In this document: positions 1-6,624 of the stretch, piece by piece
Layout: each line of letters begins with the position of its first letter
Position numbering within the stretch: position 1 is the first letter of the stretch
Assembly: GCA_964638245.1 (NCBI GenBank)
Contig: CAZWZG010000021.1
Location: 1-28,723 of the forward strand
Direction of reading: 5' to 3'
Length of the DNA: 28,723 nucleotides
Origin: CAZWZG01 sp964638245
GTDB lineage: Bacteria > Pseudomonadota > Alphaproteobacteria > Rhodobacterales > Rhodobacteraceae
Notes under the pieces: model-generated
Seen by the model: only the letters and a program-made list of their open reading frames with translations
Databases searched by the model: none
Told to the model about the DNA's origin: nothing
Made by a program: the position numbers and the translations under genes

Positions 1-1
1 C

Positions 2-181
2 AAGGACCTCAAAGAAACCACCATGAACCCCGAAACCCGCAAGCTGATCCGCGTGACGATTGACGAGGACGAACCCGGCGAGACCGGCGATCTGGTCGAG
101 CGGCTGATGGGCAAGAAGCCCGAGATGCGGTTTCAGTACATCCAGGAGAACGCGCGGTTTGTGGAGGAGTTGGATGTTTGA
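2..181 (+). CDS. parE: DNA topoisomerase IV subunit B, C-terminal end (partial)
   Basis: Only the last 59 codons are present; the gene enters from the left edge and ends at TGA 179-181. The peptide KDLKETTMNPETRKL followed by an acidic stretch and RLMGKKPEMRFQYIQEN is the C-terminal Toprim-associated tail of type II topoisomerase B subunits. The LMGKKPE...FIQEN type of ending, finishing in ELDV, fits ParE better than GyrB. The full protein, with ParC, decatenates daughter chromosomes. Its stop lies inside the start of the next gene, giving an 8-base overlap. ParE versus GyrB rests on the tail alone, so some doubt remains. Confidence 0.8.
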   Translation, partial: KDLKETTMNPETRKLIRVTIDEDEPGETGDLVERLMGKKPEMRFQYIQENARFVEELDV

Positions 182-905
182 GCGTCTTCGCTCCAAATTC
201 GACACATTCCAATACAATTTCCGATGGGACGACTATGTAAGTTATTTGAACGGAACGACTGCGAAAGCCGCGCGGTTTGTTCCGTTGATTGGCTACGCAA
301 TAATCTTCAACGACTACGTTGCGGAAAATTTGACGTTTAGCGAATTGGCTGGTGAAGACCTTAGAACGACGTTTTTTCTCCAACCAGATGCCCGGCTCCG
401 ATTCATATTCTTCGGTCTTTTCATTCTTGCCTTTGCGAACGCTGCCTACCTTCTTGCCCGGCCCTACGCTTTGAAAATCGCCGAAACTGAGCGGGGCTAC
501 ACCGATTACTTTCTAAACTATGGAACTGCGGAGACATTCCTTCGTCTACATTTGGAAATCCAGCGAGAAACTCATTTCACGTTGGATGGAAAATACTACA
601 CCGATGATTGGGACCTTTTTTGGCGTGAAGCCACGTGGGTCCTTAGCGGCAAAGGCAACCTAAAAAAGGAGGACTTCAGTACTCCACCTCCCGGCTATCA
701 ATCCGTGCATTTTTCCGACGCAAAGCTGCGGCATCAGTCTTTGCTTCTAAGTATTCTTCGTGAGACTTACTTTCGTGAGGCAACGAGTCGGCGCCTCCGC
801 CTATGCGTAGTCTTGTTGCTCGCTACGGTCGGCTATGCCTTGCTGGCAATTCCTAGCCTAGACCTATTTCTTCGCGTTCTTGAGATCGTCTTTCTGATTG
901 CATAG
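174..905 (+). CDS. hypothetical membrane protein, AT-richer than its neighbours
   Basis: I do not recognise this 243-residue protein. The ATG at 174 is preferred over an in-frame TTG at 159 because GGAGGAG sits just upstream, inside the parE end. Three hydrophobic stretches are visible: around residues 40-55 (FVPLIGYAIIF), 80-100 (FIFFGLFILAFANAAYLLA) and the extreme C-terminus (LCVVLLLATVGYALLAI and on to the last residue). A soluble region of about 100 residues lies between the second and third. Base use is plainly richer in A/T than the surrounding genes, with codons such as TTT, AAA and TCT common, which suggests acquisition by transfer. It overlaps parE by 8 bases, so it may be translated by coupling. 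The far side is a repeat-rich non-coding stretch. Confidence 0.7.
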   Translation: MFERLRSKFDTFQYNFRWDDYVSYLNGTTAKAARFVPLIGYAIIFNDYVAENLTFSELAGEDLRTTFFLQPDARLRFIFFGLFILAFANAAYLLARPYALKIAETERGYTDYFLNYGTAETFLRLHLEIQRETHFTLDGKYYTDDWDLFWREATWVLSGKGNLKKEDFSTPPPGYQSVHFSDAKLRHQSLLLSILRETYFREATSRRLRLCVVLLLATVGYALLAIPSLDLFLRVLEIVFLIA

Positions 906-986
906 GGCAGCGCACGGCACGCGGGGTGGGCGAGAAGCGCCCGCCCCGGGGGGGCGTGACGGGCGCTGCCCGGCGTTGCCGCCGGG
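905..986 (+). repeat. nested hairpin cluster downstream of the membrane-protein gene
   Basis: A 9-base arm GGGCAGCGC (905-913) is the exact reverse complement of GCGCTGCCC (963-971) and encloses an inner stem, GGGGTGGGCG (923-932) against CGCCCGCCCC (938-947), with a 5-base loop and one G-T pair. A third stem, CCCGGCG (969-975) with CGCCGGG (980-986), follows at once and competes for three bases of the outer arm. No T-run follows, so a classical intrinsic terminator is not supported. It could still be a transcript-end structure or part of a dispersed repeat. Confidence 0.55.
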
Positions 987-990
987 CGGT

Positions 991-1206
991 CTATCGCGGA
1001 TTGTGCCAATCCGCTGCCGACCTGCGATTGCAAGCAATCGCGACGGGACACGTGTTCAGCGTGCGTTGTGACTTTGCGACGGGAGCGGTCGCCTCTCGCG
1101 GATTATCCAATCCGCTGGCGGCCTGCGATGGCGCGTCATCGCTACGTCTCGTGGATTGCTCCAATCCACTGCCGACCTCCGATGGCAAGCAATCGCGACG
1201 GGACAC
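991..1206 (+). repeat. three-unit array of paired hairpins (about 55-60 bp per unit)
   Basis: Three imperfect copies run at 991-1050, 1092-1146 and 1147-1206. Each unit has two stems. Stem A is GCGGATT/AATCCGC in units 1 (996-1014) and 2 (1098-1115), and GTGGATT/AATCCAC in unit 3 (1151-1169), a compensatory pair change. Stem B is GCGATTGC-aa-GCAATCGC in unit 1 (1024-1041), GCGATGGC-gc-GTCATCGC in unit 2 (1125-1142, pairing kept with one G-T), and a weakened copy in unit 3 (1179-1196). Units 1 and 3 both end in CGCGACGGGACAC. There is no credible reading frame. This looks like a dispersed structured repeat family; it might also be transcribed. Confidence 0.65.
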
Positions 1207-1237
1207 TTGATCGGCGCTCCGCGTCGTTACAAACGCC

Positions 1238-1301
1238 CGTAGGATGGGTGCGCGCACGCATCGTCTCCCGCGCAACGGTGCGTGACATCACGCACCCTAC
1301 G
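1238..1301. repeat. inverted pair of REP-like palindromes with GTAG heads
   Basis: The left copy begins GTAGG at 1239 and continues into the near-palindrome GATGGGTG-cgcg-CACGCATC (1243-1262). The right copy is a perfect 9-bp stem GGTGCGTGA-ca-TCACGCACC (1277-1296) followed by CTAC (1297-1300), that is, GTAG on the other strand. Two palindromes in opposite orientation, each with a GTAG tetranucleotide at its outer foot, is the layout of bacterial REP/BIME elements, which are mobilised by RAYT transposases. No RAYT gene is in the window. Confidence 0.6.
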
Positions 1302-1391
1302 CCCTCATCGCACGCCGCCTTAACACCGTCGAAACACATCTTACCGCCCGCACCACGCCTTGTGCCACGAAGCCCCCCGCCCTCAAGGCGC

Positions 1392-1430
1392 ACCGACGTG
1401 ATACCGACGTCATACCGACGCAATACCGAT
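1392..1430. repeat. 11-bp tandem repeat, about 3.5 copies
   Basis: Copies ACCGACGTGAT (1392-1402), ACCGACGTCAT (1403-1413), ACCGACGCAAT (1414-1424) and a partial ACCGAT (1425-1430) lie head to tail. The period of 11 is close to one helical turn. The repeat sits in the gap between two convergent genes, in no open frame, so it is either a slippage microsatellite or a small protein-binding array. Confidence 0.6.
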
Positions 1431-1446
1431 CCCCAGAAATCCCCTC

Positions 1447-1466
1447 AAAACAAGGCCCCGCGGGGC
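1447..1466 (-). terminator. possible intrinsic terminator of the PhyH-family gene
   Basis: Read leftwards, the palindrome GCCCCGCGGGGC (1455-1466) is followed by CTTGTTTT. It lies about 60 bases past the stop of the leftward dioxygenase gene. The stem is short and the loop tight, so this is a moderate call. Confidence 0.4.
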
Positions 1467-1528
1467 GTTAACGCCGCCCTGCCCCTCACGCAACGCCCAC
1501 GCAACACCGCCCGTTGCGCGCACGCCCC

Positions 1529-2344
1529 TCAGGGATAAAGCTGCGGGAACATCTCCCCGGCCAGCCGGTCGCCTTCGCGATACCCCGCCGCCTCGAAAAT
1601 GGCGCGCTCGTCCTTGGCCCAATCGCCCCGATACCGGATCATCCCATCGGGCGCCGTCATGCGCAGCGTGAACCGCCGCACCGTTTCGGTTGGCGTCACC
1701 GAGGACAGCCCGCCGTGCAGCGTCCTCATGTCAAAAAAGATGCAATCGCCCAGGTCCAGATCCCATTGCAGGATCTCGTAAGCGTCTGGATTTGCATTGA
1801 TATCCGGGGGCGGATGATAGGTCTGTCCGTTCACCTCTTGCGGCTCAAACGTCGGATGCCCGTCCTTGAAGCGCACCCGCATGAACAGCTTGTCCCACAG
1901 GTGCGATCCCCCCACGAACGCGATCCCGTTGTCGCGGGTCACCGGCTCCAGCGGCAGCCAGAGCACGCACATCGTCCCCTCGAAATCGAAATAGGCCAGA
2001 TCCTGATGGAACGGCGGACGCGAGGCCGAGCCCGCCTCCCGCAGGAACCAATTGTCCATGACAAGGTTGACCGACGGCGCCCCCAGAAGCTGCGCCGCAA
2101 GCGCCCCGCAAGGAGACTGCCGCACGAAATCTTCAAACTCCGGCACCTTCGACCAGGCCCAGAAATCTTCATAATAACCAGGGGCTTGCGGGTCTTTGGT
2201 GTGGCGCACAAGGTTGTCCGTGGGGTTGGCCATGTCGGCGTCGATCCCGGCGCGCAGCTTCTCGATCCAGTCGGTCGAAAAGACGCCCCGCAGGGCCACG
2301 GCCCCGTCCCGGCGGAAGGCTTCGATATCAGTTGGTTGGATCAC
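1529..2344 (-). CDS. phytanoyl-CoA dioxygenase (PhyH) family protein
   Basis: This is an Fe(II)/2-oxoglutarate-dependent oxygenase of the PhyH family, about 271 residues, a normal length. The metal triad is visible as H113-x-D115 in FHQDLAYFD and H210 in RTLHGG. The arginine expected to bind 2-oxoglutarate follows about 13 residues later (VRRFTLR). A cytosolic enzyme hydroxylating a small organic substrate is expected; the substrate cannot be read from sequence. I chose GTG 2344 because GAGGGG stands 7 bases upstream; an ATT codon directly before it, or longer TTG/GTG starts up to 2395, are possible. It is divergent from the VWA-protein gene, with about 90 bp between them. Confidence 0.85.
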   Translation of the reverse strand: MIQPTDIEAFRRDGAVALRGVFSTDWIEKLRAGIDADMANPTDNLVRHTKDPQAPGYYEDFWAWSKVPEFEDFVRQSPCGALAAQLLGAPSVNLVMDNWFLREAGSASRPPFHQDLAYFDFEGTMCVLWLPLEPVTRDNGIAFVGGSHLWDKLFMRVRFKDGHPTFEPQEVNGQTYHPPPDINANPDAYEILQWDLDLGDCIFFDMRTLHGGLSSVTPTETVRRFTLRMTAPDGMIRYRGDWAKDERAIFEAAGYREGDRLAGEMFPQLYP

Positions 2345-2436
2345 AATGGCACCCCTCTTTGCCACCAGACTGCCCCCCGTCCCTGCCCTTGGCAATCGTG
2401 AATTGATCGACTGCCCAATGGGGTTAGGGTAATCTC

Positions 2437-3150
2437 ATGCGGATCACGGTTTTTCTCGTCGCCCTATGGGCCACGCTCCCCCTCATGGCGCAGGATGTGG
2501 ACCTTGAGCTGGTCTTGCTCGCCGATGCGTCAGGCTCCATCGGACCCGACGAAATCCGGTTTCAAAGACAGGGCTACGCCGACGCCTTCACCGACCCCGA
2601 AGTTGTTGAGGCGATCACGAACACGGCCTATGGCAAGATCGCCGTGACCTACGTCGAATGGGCCGCAAACCAGACGGTGGTCGTGGACTGGGTCGAGATC
2701 AGCGATGCCGCCTCCGCCGAAGCCTTTGCCGCCGCGCTTCTGGTTCCGCCGCGTCAGGCCTATGGGCGCAACGCAATCGGGGCGGCCTTGCTTGAAGGCA
2801 AAAGGCTGATTGAAAGCAACGACATAGACGGCTGGCGCAAGGTCATCGATTTCTCCGGCGACAGCGCACGCAATTTCTCCGGCCCGCCGATTGGCGTCGC
2901 GCGCGCCGAGGTACTGGCCGCCGGGATCGCGATCAACGGCTTGCCGATCTATTGCCGGTTCTGCGCGTCTGGCGCGACCCAAAGCGATCTTGAGACGATC
3001 TACGAGGAACAGATTATCGGCGGCATTGGCAGTTTCGTCGTGGCGGCCGAAGGGGTCGAAGATCTGGCAAGCGCAATCAAGCGCAAGCTGATCCTCGAAA
3101 TCTCAAGCCGAACCATCGGCGCACCCGTCGTCGTCACTCTTCCTGAATAG
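2437..3150 (+). CDS. secreted VWA-like protein, DUF1194 family
   Basis: A 237-residue protein with a signal peptide (residues 1-18, ending MAQD) and a von Willebrand A-type fold. The MIDAS motif D30-x-S32-x-S34 is in LLADASGSIG, and the later IDFSGDSARN is the next conserved strand of DUF1194 proteins. It probably acts in the periplasm as a divalent-metal-dependent binding module; the partner is unknown. Two cysteines (YCRFC) near residue 180 could form a disulfide. The start at ATG 2437 follows an AGGGT-type ribosome-binding site. Its 3' end overlaps that of the convergent cytochrome c gene by 17 bases. Confidence 0.85.
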   Translation: MRITVFLVALWATLPLMAQDVDLELVLLADASGSIGPDEIRFQRQGYADAFTDPEVVEAITNTAYGKIAVTYVEWAANQTVVVDWVEISDAASAEAFAAALLVPPRQAYGRNAIGAALLEGKRLIESNDIDGWRKVIDFSGDSARNFSGPPIGVARAEVLAAGIAINGLPIYCRFCASGATQSDLETIYEEQIIGGIGSFVVAAEGVEDLASAIKRKLILEISSRTIGAPVVVTLPE

Positions 3151-3535
3151 AGCGCAGGTATTCGATCAGTGCCACGATCGCAGGGCTGGTCAGGATCGGC
3201 ATCCCGTCTTCGGTTTTGAGCGCCATGGACGGCGCGCCATCGTCGAAATACCCCCCGAAAGCGGGCATCGGACTGCCATGCGCGCGCATCTGGTCCCGCC
3301 CGTCAATCTGGCGGACGATCATTTCCGTCGGGAAGGTGCCGTCGTTGCGCGCCGAAAGCCCGCGTAGGTCTGGCACGGGCACCATCAGGAGGTCGGCAAG
3401 TGGTCCTTCGCCCATGGCCGAGGCCCCGTGACAGGACGCGCACAGAAGGTCATAGGTCTCGGCCCCATCGACGTCCTGCGCCGCGACAGGAAAGGCGATG
3501 GATAGGGTTACGGTAAGCAAAATTGATCGGAACAT
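3134..3535 (-). CDS. periplasmic class I cytochrome c
   Basis: A 133-residue protein with a signal peptide (residues 1-19, FPVAAQ cleavage region) and one haem c site, C32-A-S-C35-H36. The likely distal ligand is M90 in HGSPMPAF. This is a small monohaem electron carrier of the CccA/c-type family and should be loaded with haem in the periplasm by the Ccm system. ATG 3535 is chosen over a longer frame because AAGGAGA lies just upstream and the signal peptide starts there. Which oxidase or dehydrogenase it serves is not shown; the neighbours are unrelated. It ends inside the convergent VWA gene. Confidence 0.88.
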   Translation of the reverse strand: MFRSILLTVTLSIAFPVAAQDVDGAETYDLLCASCHGASAMGEGPLADLLMVPVPDLRGLSARNDGTFPTEMIVRQIDGRDQMRAHGSPMPAFGGYFDDGAPSMALKTEDGMPILTSPAIVALIEYLRSIQEE

Positions 3536-3635
3536 GTCTGTCTCCTTTCGCGCCAAGGATACGCTTTTGGGGCGTCTTGCGCCTTGATCGGTGTCAATTC
3601 TGGCGCGACGCGACCGCACGTGTCAGGGTGCGCGC

Positions 3636-4538
3636 ATGGTTGGGCGATCCCAATACGTTCTGGACGCCACGACGCGCCTTGGAGCGCTTCGGGCGCGGCC
3701 CGAGCTTGGCCGGTACCGTGCGCCCGAACTGATCAAAGCCGGGCGGCGCGGGTCGGTGTTTTCTGCTTGGGATCGGGAGCGCCGGGTGCTCGTAAAGCTC
3801 CACTATGGCCAAGCCGGTGTCGATGAGGCGAAAGCTGCGGCAAACGCCCTTTCCCGGGTCGAGGCTTGGATGGACATCGGGCCGAACCGGGTGCCATTGC
3901 TGCTGGATCACCTCGAAGACGATGGCGTGATCGTCACCGAATTTGCGCCCGGAGAACGGCTGGACCGGCTTATCGCAACCCATCCCGATGACCGCGCCGC
4001 CCTCATCAAACGCTCTGCCGAGTGGCTTCTGGCGCTGTCAGGTCCGCCGCGCCTGCGCGAGGCCTTTCAGGGGCGCTTTTGGGTCCGCTCGCGCGCCTCG
4101 GCGCTGGAGGGTCTTGTCGGCGACGACGCTGATCTGGCCGCTGCGCTGATGTCAGAGGTGGCGCGCTGTCGCGACGCTTTGGCGGGGCGCGAGATGGCAA
4201 AATACTATGCCCACGGCGATTGGGCACCCCACAATATGATCTTTGATGGCGAGACGGTCTTTGGCGTCGATATTGCGGTCAAAAAGCCCATCCTGCGGGC
4301 CAAGGATCTGGCGCGATTTCTGGTGTATCTCGTGGCCCACGTGCCCGGTCCGCCGCCGCTGGAGCATGGCATACCGGTTGCAGACCTTCGCGCCCTGGCA
4401 GCCGTGCCCGAAGCCCAAGATGATGTTTTGATGCGGTTTTTCATCGGGGTGGAACTGGCCGACAAATTCGCACGCAATCATGATCAAGGCGCTGTCGCGG
4501 CACGGGTGCGGGCAGCGATATGCGCATATCTGGCCTAG
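3636..4538 (+). CDS. kinase-fold (APH-like) phosphotransferase family protein
   Basis: About 300 residues with the layout of a small protein-kinase/aminoglycoside-phosphotransferase fold. A candidate ATP lysine is K54 in VLVKLHY, the catalytic loop is H193-G-D195-xxxx-N200 (HGDWAPHN), and the metal aspartate is D212 in GVDIAVKKP. The N-lobe glycine loop is weak (AGRRGSVFSAW). The substrate is unknown; similar proteins phosphorylate small molecules or lipopolysaccharide sugars. ATG 3636 is preferred to GTG 3591 because AGGG precedes it. It is divergent from the cytochrome gene with 100 bp between, and its stop lies 18 bases from that of convergent lolD. Confidence 0.72.
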   Translation: MVGRSQYVLDATTRLGALRARPELGRYRAPELIKAGRRGSVFSAWDRERRVLVKLHYGQAGVDEAKAAANALSRVEAWMDIGPNRVPLLLDHLEDDGVIVTEFAPGERLDRLIATHPDDRAALIKRSAEWLLALSGPPRLREAFQGRFWVRSRASALEGLVGDDADLAAALMSEVARCRDALAGREMAKYYAHGDWAPHNMIFDGETVFGVDIAVKKPILRAKDLARFLVYLVAHVPGPPPLEHGIPVADLRALAAVPEAQDDVLMRFFIGVELADKFARNHDQGAVAARVRAAICAYLA

Positions 4539-4556
4539 GCAAAAGCCCCCTGGACT

Positions 4557-5234
4557 TTAGGTCAGCACCCCGTTTTCAAGGCGTAGCGTGCGATCCATCT
4601 GCGCGGCCAGTGCCGGGTTGTGGGTCGCCACGAGCGCCGCCATGCCGGTGGAGCGGACAAGGGTGAGGAGTGCCTCGAAGACTGTGTCAGACGTCGCCGG
4701 GTCAAGGTTGCCGGTGGGTTCATCCGCAAGGAGAACCGCGGGCGCATTGGCAAGCGCGCGACAAAAGGCGACGCGTTGCTGTTCGCCCCCAGAAAGCTGT
4801 GCTGGGCGATTGTCGAGGCGGTGGCTAAGGCCGACCGTGGTCAACAACTCGGTCGCGCGCGCACGGGCCTCGCGATCCGTTGCTCCGTCCGCGAGTTGCG
4901 GCAAGGCGACGTTTTCGACCGCCGAGAATTCGGGCAGCAAGTGGTGGAATTGATAAACGAACCCGATGTCGCGTCGACGGGCCGTAGTGCGAGCAGTATC
5001 GCCCGCTTTCGTCAGATCCTGACCGGCCAGTGTGACCGTGCCTGTGTCCGGACTATCCAAAAGACCCGCAATGTGCAGCAGCGTGGATTTTCCCGCCCCC
5101 GAGGGCGCGACGAGGGCAACGACTTCGCCCGGCATGAGCTTCAGGGTCGCTCCGGTCAGCACTTTCGCCTCTGCTGGTGTCCCGCGCCCGTAGGCCTTTT
5201 CGATGGTATTCAGATGCAGCGCAGGCTCACTCAT
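4557..5234 (-). CDS. lolD: lipoprotein-releasing ABC transporter ATP-binding protein
   Basis: LolD powers extraction of outer-membrane lipoproteins from the inner membrane for transfer to LolA. The 225-residue protein shows the Walker A loop APSGAGKST (43-51), Q-loop Q95, the LSGGEQQ signature (147-153), Walker B LLADEP with the TGNLD D-loop (168-178) and H-loop H205. The first Walker A residue is Ala rather than Gly. The PSGAGKSTLLH context and VENVALP are typical of LolD/MacB-type ATPases. The start overlaps the lolC stop by 8 bases (ATGAGTGA), which indicates translational coupling. Confidence 0.92.
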   Translation of the reverse strand: MSEPALHLNTIEKAYGRGTPAEAKVLTGATLKLMPGEVVALVAPSGAGKSTLLHIAGLLDSPDTGTVTLAGQDLTKAGDTARTTARRRDIGFVYQFHHLLPEFSAVENVALPQLADGATDREARARATELLTTVGLSHRLDNRPAQLSGGEQQRVAFCRALANAPAVLLADEPTGNLDPATSDTVFEALLTLVRSTGMAALVATHNPALAAQMDRTLRLENGVLT

Positions 5235-6522
5235 AGCGCAGCGCCTCTACCGGATCGAGGCGGGCGGCCCGGCGCGCGGGAAAGAGCGTGACGCCGAAAG
5301 AGAGCGCGAGCGACAGGGCTACAGCAGAGAAGACATCGGGCAGCTCGAGCTTGGCGGGCAGGCGGTAGATCCCGCGCACACTGGCGTCCCAGACATTGCC
5401 GCCAGACGCCCCGTTCACCAGCGCGAGGATCTGGTCGAAATAGATCGCAAAAAGGCAGCCGAGGATCACGCCCAGGATGGTGCCGATCACGCCCGTCGCC
5501 GCGCCCGCAATGAAAAAGACGCGCATGACCGAGCCTTGGGTCAGCCCCATCGTGCGCAGGATGCCAATGTCGCGGCCCTTGTTTTTTACCAGCATCACGA
5601 GGCCGGAAATGATGTTCATCGAAGCGATCAGAACAAGGACGCTCATCAGGACGAACATCACCGTGTCCTCAACCTCCAAAGCGCGCAGGAAGTTGCCCGC
5701 GCTGTCGCGCCACGTCCAAAGCAGCGTGCGCGGACCGCCAACCTCGCGCAACACCGGGGCAAAATCGTCTATAGTCTCGGGATCGACCACCATGACTTCG
5801 ATTTCGTCAGCAACGCCGGGTTTGTCGAAATAGATCTGGGCCTGGTTCAGCGGCATGTAAATGCGCGTGGAATCAATGTCGAAGCGGCCGGTGTTGAAGA
5901 TGTAGGTGATCTCATAGATCGAAACGCGCGGGCTGGTGCCAAAGGCGGTGCGAATGCCGTTGGGCGAGATCAACTTGATCGATGACCCAAGCCCCGCACC
6001 AAGGCGCTGCGCCACGCCCGAGCCGATGGCGATGCCCTCGCTGAAGCGATCAAGCGAGCCAATCTGACGGTCGCCCTCGGCAATCCCGGGGAGCGTGGCA
6101 AGGTCGGCAGGACGGATCCCGAACACTTCAACACCGGTATTGCGCTGACCCGAATTGGCCATGACCTGCCCTTTGACGAGCGGCGCGGCGCGGGTGACGC
6201 CATCGATCTGCCGGACCTCTTCAACAAGGGCATCAAAATCGAGAAGCGCCCGGCTCTCCTGCCCCGCTTCGTTGATGTAAGGCGTCGAATAGAGCGTCAC
6301 GTGGGCGTTGGCACCAAGAATGGTCCCGACGAATTCGTCCCGAAAGCCTGAGCGCACCGCAAGCGTGATGATCAGCGCGGCCACGGCCAGCGTGATGCCA
6401 ATCAGGCTGATCCACGTCATCGTACCCACGCCCCCTTCCGCCTTGCGGGCGCGCAAATAGCGCCAGGCGATCAGGAATTCGAACCGTGAAAACGGCTTTG
6501 GTGTGGGGCGGGTCGTGGCCAT
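5227..6522 (-). CDS. lolC: lipoprotein-releasing ABC transporter permease (LolC/LolE family)
   Basis: A 431-residue inner-membrane permease. The N-terminal FEFLIAWRYLRARK amphipathic start and the first membrane helix (about 37-57, WISLIGITLAVAALIITLAV) are hallmarks of LolC/E. A large periplasmic domain of about 220 residues follows, then the FtsX domain with three helices near 289-310, 330-360 and 395-415, ending ARRAARLDPVEALRYE. It should form the LolCDE complex with the downstream ATPase; alphaproteobacteria often carry one permease acting as a homodimer. The start is ATG 6522. About 100 bp separates it from the LysR pseudogene upstream. Confidence 0.92.
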   Translation of the reverse strand: MATTRPTPKPFSRFEFLIAWRYLRARKAEGGVGTMTWISLIGITLAVAALIITLAVRSGFRDEFVGTILGANAHVTLYSTPYINEAGQESRALLDFDALVEEVRQIDGVTRAAPLVKGQVMANSGQRNTGVEVFGIRPADLATLPGIAEGDRQIGSLDRFSEGIAIGSGVAQRLGAGLGSSIKLISPNGIRTAFGTSPRVSIYEITYIFNTGRFDIDSTRIYMPLNQAQIYFDKPGVADEIEVMVVDPETIDDFAPVLREVGGPRTLLWTWRDSAGNFLRALEVEDTVMFVLMSVLVLIASMNIISGLVMLVKNKGRDIGILRTMGLTQGSVMRVFFIAGAATGVIGTILGVILGCLFAIYFDQILALVNGASGGNVWDASVRGIYRLPAKLELPDVFSAVALSLALSFGVTLFPARRAARLDPVEALRYE

Positions 6523-6624
6523 CTGCTCTCGCCTCTTTGTTGGGGCGGAACGTGGGGCGAAACGGGGTTGGGGTCAAGGGAGATGGGGCTGTCGACGAGC
6601 GCGCAGTTCGGCTCCGCATGGTGT

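Noticed and set aside
991..1206. The paired hairpins as degenerate tRNA genes.
   Set aside because: No acceptor stem, T-loop or CCA-type end is found, and the units contain two simple stems, not a cloverleaf.
1392..1430. The 11-bp repeats as a CRISPR array.
   Set aside because: Repeats are too short, with no spacers between them, and no cas genes are in the window.
926..1538. Several overlapping open frames in the repeat-rich stretch (for example 926-1210 plus, 991-1275 minus, 1068-1538 plus).
   Set aside because: They are Arg/Pro-rich translations of GC-rich hairpin repeats, lack ribosome-binding sites and have no recognisable motifs.
1514..2401. A 295-residue plus-strand frame opposite the PhyH-family gene.
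   Set aside because: The minus-strand protein carries the HxD...H metal triad and a normal family length, while this product is a basic, motif-less shadow.
4599..4607. LolD Walker A with Ala in the first position as a sign of inactivity.
   Set aside because: The Lys-Ser-Thr core, signature, Walker B and H-loop are intact, and I recall the APSGAGKS form in other LolD proteins.
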